Of a stretch of DNA of 32,011 nt, positions 7,672-13,914 are shown piece after piece. Numbering within the stretch: position 1 is the stretch's first letter; each line of letters opens with the position of its first letter. The translations under genes and the position numbers were made by a program. A model generated the notes under the pieces. The model was not told where the DNA came from. It did not search any database and was given only the letters and a program-made list of their open reading frames with translations. This stretch comes from an uncultured Coriobacteriaceae bacterium (GTDB lineage: Bacteria; Actinomycetota; Coriobacteriia; Coriobacteriales; Atopobiaceae). The stretch lies in the NCBI GenBank assembly GCA_902780305.1, contig CACZFB010000017.1:1-32011 (forward strand), read 5' to 3'.

Positions 7672-8784
7672 TTACCCCAGGCAGGCGTCCAGATCGGCTA
7701 TGAGGGCGTCCTTGTCCATGTGGCGGCCAATAAACACCAGCTTGGTCATGCGGTCGCCCACCTCGTCGTCCCAGTCGTCAAGCACCTCGGGGTTGGAGGC
7801 CACGATCCTCTCGTAGTCCTCCTTGGGCGCCGACGCCACGAAGAAGCCGTTCTCCTGCAGGTGCACCTGCTTGCCGGCCTGCTCGAACACGTAGGCCATG
7901 TTGTAGTCCTCCTTGAACCACACAAGCCCCTTGGCGCGAATCACGCTCTCGGGCCAAGTGCGCGCCAAGGCCTCCAGTCTGTCCATCACAAAGGGCCTGC
8001 GGCGCAGGTACACAAACGTGGTGATGTCGTACTCCAGAACCTCCGGATCCTCGTGCTCCTCGGGATGCTCCATAGCCTCCATCCACGCGGCCGACTCGTA
8101 GGCAGTCTCGAAGTCGAACTTGCCGGTGTTGAGCAGCTCGTCCAAGTCCACCTCGCCCTGCACGGCCTCCACGATCTTGGCGTCCTTTTGCAGGCCACGC
8201 ACGATTGCCTTGAGCTCGGCCACCTGCTCGGGCGTCACCAGGTCCACCTTGTTGAGCACCAGCGTGGTGCAGAACTCGATCTGCTGGATGAGCAGCGCCT
8301 CCAGGTCCTCGTCGTCGATATCCTCGGCAAGCAGGGCGCCTCCGTTATTGAACTCCTGGAGCATGCGCGCGCAGTCGACCACGGCGATGATGTTGTCCAG
8401 CACGATGTGCCTGCCGAGCGCGGCCTGCTGCTTGCAGAAGTTGTCGATGGTAAAGGCAATGGGAATGGGCTCGCAGATGCCCGACGCCTCAATGATGATG
8501 TGGTCGAACTTGCCCGACTCGGCGAGCTCGGTAAGCTGGCGGGCGAGGTCGTCGGCCAGCGTGCAGCAGATGCAACCGTTGGTGAGCGGCACGAGCGTGT
8601 CGTCCACCTGCGTAACGGCGCCAGTCTGCTGGATGAGGTCCGCGTCGATGTTCACCTCGCCAATGTCGTTGACGATTACGGCTGCGCGCACGCCGCGCTC
8701 GTTGCCCAGAATCTTGTTGAGCAGCGTGGTCTTGCCGGCACCCAAGTAGCCGGTTATGAGCGCAATCTGTACCGTATTCTGCAT
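7672..8784 (-). CDS. COG0523 (CobW/P47K) GTPase, putative metal chaperone
   Basis: Cytoplasmic GTPase of 370 residues. The P-loop is GYLGAGKTT at residues 12-20, the metal-binding CxCC motif is NGCICCTL with Cys71, Cys73 and Cys74, and the guanine-specificity motif is LNKVDLV. The C-terminal half (YDITTFVYLRRRPF, RAKGLVWFKED, DKLVFIGR-like end) is the CobW C-terminal domain. Proteins of this group deliver zinc, cobalt or other metals to client enzymes. The start at 8784 is preceded by GGGAG; a longer reading to 8826 lacks family residues. It follows the dehydrogenase gene by 63 bases on the same strand. Neither a Zur-type operator nor a client enzyme is visible, so the metal is undecided. Confidence 0.9.
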   Translation of the reverse strand: MQNTVQIALITGYLGAGKTTLLNKILGNERGVRAAVIVNDIGEVNIDADLIQQTGAVTQVDDTLVPLTNGCICCTLADDLARQLTELAESGKFDHIIIEASGICEPIPIAFTIDNFCKQQAALGRHIVLDNIIAVVDCARMLQEFNNGGALLAEDIDDEDLEALLIQQIEFCTTLVLNKVDLVTPEQVAELKAIVRGLQKDAKIVEAVQGEVDLDELLNTGKFDFETAYESAAWMEAMEHPEEHEDPEVLEYDITTFVYLRRRPFVMDRLEALARTWPESVIRAKGLVWFKEDYNMAYVFEQAGKQVHLQENGFFVASAPKEDYERIVASNPEVLDDWDDEVGDRMTKLVFIGRHMDKDALIADLDACLG

Positions 8785-8804
8785 AAAGATCACTCCCTCT
8801 GTCG

Positions 8805-8829
8805 CCTGCGGCAGACCATCTGCCACAGG
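8805..8829. other. Stem-loop between the dehydrogenase and CobW genes
   Basis: CCTGCGGCAGA and TCTGCCACAGG pair over 11 bases with one G-U wobble around a three-base loop. No T-run follows on either strand, so it is not a classical terminator. It lies in the leader of the CobW gene, 20 bases from its start, and could shape translation or mRNA processing. Confidence 0.45.
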
Positions 8830-8847
8830 TGCGTTTGCTTCCTTTGT

Positions 8848-9801
8848 CTACAGTGCCTCGTCCACCTCGTGGAGGATGGCGCGAACCTTCTCGGCGGCGT
8901 CAAAGAACTCGTGGTACTCGTCGGCGTCCCACCGCTCGCGAATGCGCTGGCGCACGCCACCGGGGCCCACCACCGAGGGAACCGAGAGTGCCAAATCGCG
9001 CACGCCGTGCTCGCCCAGCATGGGCGACGAGACCATGGCTATGGTGGAACGGGCGTTGAGAATGGCGTCGGCAAGGTGACACACGCACGTGGCGATGCCG
9101 TAGTGCGTCTTGCCCTTGGCCTGGATGATATCGGCTCCCATCGTGCGCGTCTCGTCCGCGATGCGCTGGCGAATCTCCTCGTTCCACGGCAGCCCGACGG
9201 AGGCGCAGTACTCCCCCATCTGGATTCCGGCCACGGTGGCACGGCTCCAAATGGGCACCTGGCTATCGCCGTGCTCGCCCACCACATAGGCGTTGACCAC
9301 GCCGGTGCTCAAGCTCAGGTAGTCGGCGATGGAACGCACCAGACGACTCGTGTCCAGCACACAGCCCGTGCCAAACACCGTGCCGTTAGGTAGGCCCGTC
9401 CACTGAGAGGCCTGGTACGTGAGGATGTCCACCGGGTTGGAAACCACCATAATCACGCCGGTGGTGTAGTACTCCATAATAGATGCGATGACCGAACGCA
9501 TGATGCGTGCGTTCTCGGCGGCGAGGTCGAGGCGCGTCTCGCCTGGCAGGCGACCGCGACCAGCAGTAATAACGATGAGCTCGCAGTCCTTGCAGTCCTG
9601 GTAGTCTCCCGCATACAGGTTTGCCGTGCCCAGCGCGGGGATGCCGTGACGAATGTCCTTCGCCTCGCCGCGGGACTTCTCGTGGTTGATGTCTATGAGC
9701 ACGATCTCGCGCGCCACGTCGCGCAGCGCCAGCGCATAGGCAACCGACGACCCCACGAAACCCGAACCGATGATGGCGACCTTTCTGTTTCCCACCTGCA
9801 T
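8848..9801 (-). CDS. Lactate/malate dehydrogenase family protein, LDH-like
   Basis: NAD-dependent 2-hydroxyacid dehydrogenase of 317 residues, the normal LDH length. The nucleotide fold begins VAIIGSGFVGSS and Asp37 in VLIDIN indicates NAD rather than NADP. Catalytic His177 lies in GEHGDSQVP, substrate Arg153 and Asp150 in VLDTSRLVR, and the loop arginine Arg90 in PGETRLDL. NPVDILTYQASQWTGLP and KGKTHYGIA are typical of L-lactate dehydrogenases. The specificity residue that is Gln102 in classical LDHs is Arg84 here (GRLPGETR), the state found in malate dehydrogenases. The start at 9801 has AAGGAGGT. It is the first gene of a probable unit with CobW. Family is certain; lactate versus malate or another 2-oxoacid is open. 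Confidence 0.88.
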   Translation of the reverse strand: MQVGNRKVAIIGSGFVGSSVAYALALRDVAREIVLIDINHEKSRGEAKDIRHGIPALGTANLYAGDYQDCKDCELIVITAGRGRLPGETRLDLAAENARIMRSVIASIMEYYTTGVIMVVSNPVDILTYQASQWTGLPNGTVFGTGCVLDTSRLVRSIADYLSLSTGVVNAYVVGEHGDSQVPIWSRATVAGIQMGEYCASVGLPWNEEIRQRIADETRTMGADIIQAKGKTHYGIATCVCHLADAILNARSTIAMVSSPMLGEHGVRDLALSVPSVVGPGGVRQRIRERWDADEYHEFFDAAEKVRAILHEVDEAL

Positions 9802-9830
9802 GCGCGTACCTCCTTTTTGCCGCACCCCGT

Positions 9831-9839
9831 ACCATAGCA
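9831..9839 (-). promoter_or_regulatory. Candidate extended -10 for the dehydrogenase gene
   Basis: Minus-strand TGC followed by TATGGT, 30 bases upstream of the start codon, leaves room for a short leader containing the ribosome site. A matching -35 is not evident. Confidence 0.4.
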
Positions 9840-9948
9840 CGTATGCGCAGGCCACACGGCATCCACACGCGGATATGAGAGAATCGCACGGTCGGGAGGT
9901 TCCCGTCCCGTCGTCGATACGCGGGCGACAACAGCAAGAGGAGGCGGC

Positions 9949-10224
9949 ATGACGCGCAGCGCATACCAATCACTGATCGACGCCATCGAGCGATTAGGGT
10001 ACCCCCAGGAGTTTGGGGTCGTGCTCGCTCAGGAGCTGCGCACCGACAACGCCATGGAGCGCATGACCGCCTACCTGAGGAGTGCGCGACCGTCGAGTCC
10101 CGAGGAGATAGCCAACGAGCTGCTGGCCATAACCAGCATGCGCGACCGCTGGGTGGAGCAAAAGATAGGCGAGCACGCCAACGCATCGCTCACCGCCTTC
10201 TACAACCGCCCGCGCGAGGACTGA
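9949..10224 (+). CDS. Small hydrophilic protein, function unknown
   Basis: A 91-residue soluble protein starting MTRSAYQSLIDAIERLGYPQEFG. It has no signal peptide or membrane segment and appears largely alpha-helical, with a central VLAQELRTDNAMERMTAYLR segment and a charged C-terminus. AGAGGAGG upstream of 9949 supports translation. It is divergent from the dehydrogenase gene, with 147 bases between. I do not recognise a family. Codon use resembles the neighbours, and the reading frame ends just before a palindromic repeat, as real genes here often do. Confidence 0.7.
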   Translation: MTRSAYQSLIDAIERLGYPQEFGVVLAQELRTDNAMERMTAYLRSARPSSPEEIANELLAITSMRDRWVEQKIGEHANASLTAFYNRPRED

Positions 10225-10230
10225 CGGTCG

Positions 10231-10308
10231 GAGCCAATCAAAGGGGGTAACCCCCAATTGATTGCCGCTAGCGGCATATCAATGGGGGTTACCCCCTTTG
10301 ATTGGCTC
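10231..10308. repeat. Full-length palindromic element, GGGGGTAACCCCC family (copy B)
   Basis: Outer arms GAGCCAATCAAAGGGGG and CCCCCTTTGATTGGCTC pair perfectly. The inner palindrome has AATTGATTGCCGC and GCGGCATATCAAT. It begins seven bases after the stop of the small upstream gene and precedes the AAA-CYTH gene. Confidence 0.85.
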
Positions 10309-10406
10309 TGCCACTGGGAAAAGGGGTTTGGCCCCTTTTCTCAGTTTTGCACGATGCGGTATGCTGATGCCGTCAGTCCCGCTACCTCACGGCAAGGAGG
10401 CCCACC

Positions 10407-11510
10407 ATGTCCGTCTGCAAGATCGTCGTTACCGGTGGGCCATGCGGCGGCAAGACCACTGCCCTCAGCCGAATTCAGCGCGAGCTGTCGCACCTAGGCT
10501 ATACCGTGCTCATCGTGCCCGAGACCGCCACCGCGCTCATCTCTGGCGGCGTGGCCCCATGGACCTGCGGCACCAACGAGGACTACCAAAAGTGCCAGAT
10601 GTTGCTCCAGCTGCAAAAGGAGCGCGTCTTCGAGCAGGCGGCGGCAACCATGGATCGCGACAAAATCCTTATTGTGTGCGACCGCGGAGAGCTGGACAAC
10701 AAGGTGTACATGGACGAAGCGGAGTTCGCACGCGTGCTGGACTACTTGGGCACGAGCGAGGCAGAGCTGCGCGACAGCTACGACGCGGTGTTTCACCTGG
10801 TGACGGCGGCAAAGGGCGCCGAGGAGTTCTATAGCCTAGAGAACAACGAGGCCCGCTACGAAACCGTAGAACAGGCGGCTGCCATGGACGACGGCTTTAT
10901 TGCCGCATGGACCGGCCATCCCCACCTGCGCATCATCGACAACTCGAGCGACTTCGAGAACAAGATGCGCCGACTGATTCGCGAGATTACCTACTTCCTG
11001 GGAGAGCTGGGGCCATACGAGATCGAGCGCAAGTTCCTCGTGCGCTATCCCAGCGTCGAGTGGTTGGAGAGTCTGCCCAACTGTCAGAAGGTTCACATCG
11101 TGCAACACTACCTGCGCTCCAATGCCGACGAGGAGATTCGCATCCGGTGCCGTCGTTCGGGCGAGACCAGCCTGTACTACCTCACCGAGAAACGCGTGGT
11201 GGGCACGCGCAACACCATGCGCACGCAGCGCCGCCTTACCGAGGGCGAGTACGCCATGCTGCTCACGCAGTCCGACCCCAAGCGCCGGGAGATTCGCAAG
11301 ACGCGCTACTGCCTCACGTACGAGAACCAGTACTTCGAGATAGACATCTTCCCTTGCTGGGACGACCAGGCCATCGTGGAGATCGAGCTCTCCAGCGAGG
11401 ACACGCCCGTGCGCATCCCACACGAGCTGGAGGTGATTCGCGAGGTGACGGGCGACCCGCGCTACCGAAACGCCTCCATCGCCTCGCTGCCGCGCGGCGC
11501 GACCCACTAG
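10407..11510 (+). CDS. Fusion of an AAA-type P-loop ATPase and a CYTH triphosphatase-like domain
   Basis: Cytoplasmic two-domain protein of 367 residues. Residues 1-195 form an NadR/AAA_28-like P-loop domain with Walker A GGPCGGKTT (10-18) and a DRGELD motif near 92-97 in the Walker B region. Residues 203-360 form a CYTH domain; its hallmark ExExK motif is EIERK at 205-209, followed by the strand pattern EEIRIRCRR, YYLTEKR and EIDIFP...VEIEL with the charged residues that line the tunnel. CYTH enzymes hydrolyse triphosphates or make cyclic AMP or thiamine triphosphate. The P-loop half suggests a nucleotide or metabolite kinase acting with it. The start at 10407 has AAGGAGG. It converges on the HAD gene with 8 bases between stops. 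Confidence 0.88.
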   Translation: MSVCKIVVTGGPCGGKTTALSRIQRELSHLGYTVLIVPETATALISGGVAPWTCGTNEDYQKCQMLLQLQKERVFEQAAATMDRDKILIVCDRGELDNKVYMDEAEFARVLDYLGTSEAELRDSYDAVFHLVTAAKGAEEFYSLENNEARYETVEQAAAMDDGFIAAWTGHPHLRIIDNSSDFENKMRRLIREITYFLGELGPYEIERKFLVRYPSVEWLESLPNCQKVHIVQHYLRSNADEEIRIRCRRSGETSLYYLTEKRVVGTRNTMRTQRRLTEGEYAMLLTQSDPKRREIRKTRYCLTYENQYFEIDIFPCWDDQAIVEIELSSEDTPVRIPHELEVIREVTGDPRYRNASIASLPRGATH

Positions 11511-11518
11511 CGCATGGA

Positions 11519-12283
11519 CTACGCCAAGCCGTAGTGGGCGAGACCGTTGGCCACGCCGTCATCATCGATCGCGGTGGTCACGAACTCAGCGACCGCCTTG
11601 GTCCTCTCTTCCGCGTTGCCCATGGCAATGCCATGACCGGCCGCCTGCAGCATGCAGATGTCGTTGATGCCGTCGCCAAACGCATACGTGTCCGCGATGC
11701 TCACGCCCAGCGCAGCGGCAACGTTACGCACCGCATCGCCCTTGTCGACGCCCAGAACCGTCATGTCGGCGCTGGGATGCGGCCCGTGGGGATTGAGCAG
11801 GCAGGTGTCGGCGAGGGCCTCGTCAATGCGGCCCCGCTGCTCGGCGTCCGCAAAGTACACGTCAAAGTTGTACGCGCGAATCCCGTTGGGGTCCACGCCG
11901 TTCTCCAGCGCGCCAAGACCCAGGACCTCCTCGGCTATGTGGCGGTACGCCGGGTTGCCACCGTAGTGGGCCGTCCACTCCTCGAAGAAGCAGTAGCCCG
12001 CATCCAAGGCATCCAGCGTGTCCACGATGCCTGCCACCTGAGCGGACGAGAGCGGCGCCTCGTACAGGCGTGCGTCCCCGCTAAACGCCAGGCGACCGTT
12101 GCAGCACACGAAGCCGTCGGCATAGCGGCCAAAGTTCCTTTGGGCATACGCGCGGGCGCGCCCGGTACAAATAAACACCTGATCGCCATTTGACCGTAGG
12201 CGGTCTATGGCCGCCACGGCACTTTTGGGCACCTGGGTACCGGTGGCCAGAGTTCCGTCTATGTCGAAGAACACTACGCGCAT
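11519..12283 (-). CDS. Cof-type HAD family phosphatase
   Basis: Cytoplasmic phosphatase of 254 residues of the Cof (IIB) subfamily, which removes phosphate from sugar phosphates, nucleotides or cofactors. Motif I is FFDIDGTLATG at the N-terminus with the catalytic Asp pair, motif II is FICTGRA, motif III is near GVDKGDAVR, and motif IV is FGDGINDICML. The cap lies between motifs II and III. The start at 12283 has GAAGGG; a reading to 12343 adds 20 residues ahead of the Asp-containing first strand and is rejected. It is divergent from the 6-phospho-beta-glucosidase gene, with 114 bases between, and the operator there could affect both. A sugar-phosphate substrate is suggested by context but is not shown. 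Confidence 0.88.
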   Translation of the reverse strand: MRVVFFDIDGTLATGTQVPKSAVAAIDRLRSNGDQVFICTGRARAYAQRNFGRYADGFVCCNGRLAFSGDARLYEAPLSSAQVAGIVDTLDALDAGYCFFEEWTAHYGGNPAYRHIAEEVLGLGALENGVDPNGIRAYNFDVYFADAEQRGRIDEALADTCLLNPHGPHPSADMTVLGVDKGDAVRNVAAALGVSIADTYAFGDGINDICMLQAAGHGIAMGNAEERTKAVAEFVTTAIDDDGVANGLAHYGLA

Positions 12284-12336
12284 GGCACATCCCTTCCATC
12301 GAAAAGAATCAGAGTTTTGCAGGAAAGCCCATTGGC

Positions 12337-12371
12337 TTGGCAACTAGTTTCTCACATACTTATATGTGAGA
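12337..12371 (+). promoter_or_regulatory. Promoter of the 6-phospho-beta-glucosidase gene overlapped by a perfect palindrome
   Basis: TTGGCA (12337-12342), an 18-base spacer and TATATG (12361-12366) form a plausible promoter. A perfect inverted repeat, TCTCACATA (12350-12358) and TATGTGAGA (12363-12371) with spacer CTTA, covers the -10 region. This is a strong candidate for a repressor operator, probably released by the beta-glucoside or its phosphate. No regulator gene of a classical type lies next to it. Confidence 0.6.
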
Positions 12372-12397
12372 TTGAGCACATAAAGAAAGGATATCGC

Positions 12398-13822
12398 ATG
12401 CTGCACAAGACGCTCAAGCCGTTCCCGAGGGGCTTCCTGTGGGGAGCCTCCACCTCCGCCTATCAGGTGGAGGGCGCCGCCCTCACGCACGGCAAGGGAC
12501 CGTCGGTCCAGGACGTCAAGGAACCGCCCGCCGGTACCAGCGGCTTCGAGGTCGCCGCCGACCAGTACCACCACTTCCGCGAAGACGTTGCGCTCATGGC
12601 CGAGATGGGCTTTAAGACCTATCGCTTCTCCATCAGCTGGGCACGCCTGCTGCCCGAGGGCACGGGCCGCGTAAACGAGGAGGGCGTGCAGTACTACAGC
12701 GACCTCATCGACGAGTGCCTCAGGTACGACATCCAGCCGCTGGTGACCATGTACCACTTCGACCTGCCCGCCGCGCTCGACGAGGCCGGCGGCTGGGGCA
12801 ACCGCGCCACCGTGGACGCCTTCCTCGAGTTCAGCCGCCTCATGTTCGAGCGCTACGGCGACCGCGTTACGTACTGGCTCACCATCAACGAGCAAAACAT
12901 GATGACGCTGGCCGCCGAGGCGATCCTGGGCATCGACACCTCCGCCCCGGGTGCGACCAAACTCATCTACGAGCAGAACCACCACATGCTGCTGGCGCAG
13001 GCCAAGGCCATGAAGCTCTGCCACGAGATGCTGCCTCACGCCAAGATTGGCCCCGCGCCAAACATTGCCCTGGTCTATCCCGAGTCCGACAAGCCCGAGG
13101 ACATCCTCGCCGCACAGAACTTTAACGCGCTGCGCAACTGGCTCTACCTCGACATGGCCGTCTATGGCATCTATAACAACCTGGTGTGGTCGTGGCTGGA
13201 GGAGCAGGACGCGCTGCCCCAGAACATCCTTCCCGGCGACATGCAGATAATGGCCGCGGCCAAACCCGATTTCATCGCCTTCAACTACTACAGCACCGCA
13301 ACGGTGGCGGCGAGCGACGGCACCGAGAAGGCCGGCCGCACCGGCGACCAGCAGCGCCAGCTCGTCATTCCCGGATTCGCCAAGGGCGTGCCCAACCCCC
13401 ACTTCCAAAAGACCGAGTTCGGCTGGGAGATCGACCCCATCGGCTTCCGCAACACGCTGCGCGAGGTGTATGGCCGCTACCACCTGCCCATCATCATCAC
13501 CGAGAATGGCCTGGGTGCCTACGACAAGCTCGAGCAGGACGAGAACGGCAACGACGTGGTGCGCGACCCCTACCGCATCGACTACCTGCGCGCCCACATC
13601 GAGCAGATGCGCTTGGCCATTACCGACGGCGTGGACATGATGGGCTATTGCCCATGGAGTGCCGTGGACCTCATCTCCACACACGAGGGGTTCGTCAAGC
13701 GCTACGGGTTCATCTTCGTAAACCGCGACGAGTTCGACCTGCTCGACCTGCGTCGCGTGCGCAAGGACTCCTTCTTCTGGTACCAGAAGGTTATTACCAG
13801 CAACGGAGAAGACCTCGGCTAG
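12398..13822 (+). CDS. 6-phospho-beta-glucosidase, glycoside hydrolase family 1
   Basis: Cytoplasmic GH1 enzyme of 474 residues that cleaves phosphorylated beta-glucosides delivered by a PTS. The N-terminus FPRGFLWGASTSAYQVEGA is the family signature. The acid/base is Glu165 in TINEQN (usually NEPN or NEIN) and the nucleophile is Glu369 in IITENGLGAYD. Ser427, Lys434 and Tyr436 in ISTHEGFVKRYGF have the same spacing as the phosphate-binding Ser/Lys/Tyr of LacG, which indicates 6-phosphate substrates rather than free glucosides. Whether glucoside or galactoside is cleaved is less certain. The start at 12398 has GAAAGG; the longer reading from 12317 would translate the operator. It is followed by the PTS-like fusion gene, probably in the same unit. 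Confidence 0.9.
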   Translation: MLHKTLKPFPRGFLWGASTSAYQVEGAALTHGKGPSVQDVKEPPAGTSGFEVAADQYHHFREDVALMAEMGFKTYRFSISWARLLPEGTGRVNEEGVQYYSDLIDECLRYDIQPLVTMYHFDLPAALDEAGGWGNRATVDAFLEFSRLMFERYGDRVTYWLTINEQNMMTLAAEAILGIDTSAPGATKLIYEQNHHMLLAQAKAMKLCHEMLPHAKIGPAPNIALVYPESDKPEDILAAQNFNALRNWLYLDMAVYGIYNNLVWSWLEEQDALPQNILPGDMQIMAAAKPDFIAFNYYSTATVAASDGTEKAGRTGDQQRQLVIPGFAKGVPNPHFQKTEFGWEIDPIGFRNTLREVYGRYHLPIIITENGLGAYDKLEQDENGNDVVRDPYRIDYLRAHIEQMRLAITDGVDMMGYCPWSAVDLISTHEGFVKRYGFIFVNRDEFDLLDLRRVRKDSFFWYQKVITSNGEDLG

Positions 13823-13832
13823 CCTTCCGGCC

Positions 13833-13865
13833 GCCAATCAAAGGGGGTAACCCCCTTTGATTGGC
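13833..13865. repeat. Short single palindrome of the GGGGGTAACCCCC family (copy E)
   Basis: GCCAATCAAAGGGGG and CCCCCTTTGATTGGC are perfectly complementary with only TAA between them. It equals the outer arms of the full element without the central nested palindrome, as expected from recombination between the two internal cores of a full copy. It lies ten bases after the glucosidase stop. Confidence 0.8.
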
Positions 13866-13914
13866 GTACACTGTAAACAATCTCATCTCTGATGGACATG
13901 GGGAGGCTCAGGGC

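Noticed and set aside
7720..9393. A 557-codon open frame on the plus strand
   Set aside because: It is antisense to the CobW and dehydrogenase genes, whose motifs are complete on the other strand.
8848..9801. Naming the dehydrogenase as malate dehydrogenase
   Set aside because: Only the position-102 residue is malate-like; NPVDILTY, PGETRLDL and KGKTHYGIA are LDH-like, so the substrate is left open.
12281..12371. Palindrome at 12350-12371 as a terminator of the HAD gene
   Set aside because: The HAD gene is transcribed away from it, the stem is AT-rich and no T-run follows; an operator fits better.
12344..13837. A 497-codon open frame on the minus strand opposite the glucosidase gene
   Set aside because: It is the antisense shadow of a clear GH1 gene; its sequence is rich in His, Val, Gly and Asp with no family pattern, as usual for shadows in GC-rich DNA.
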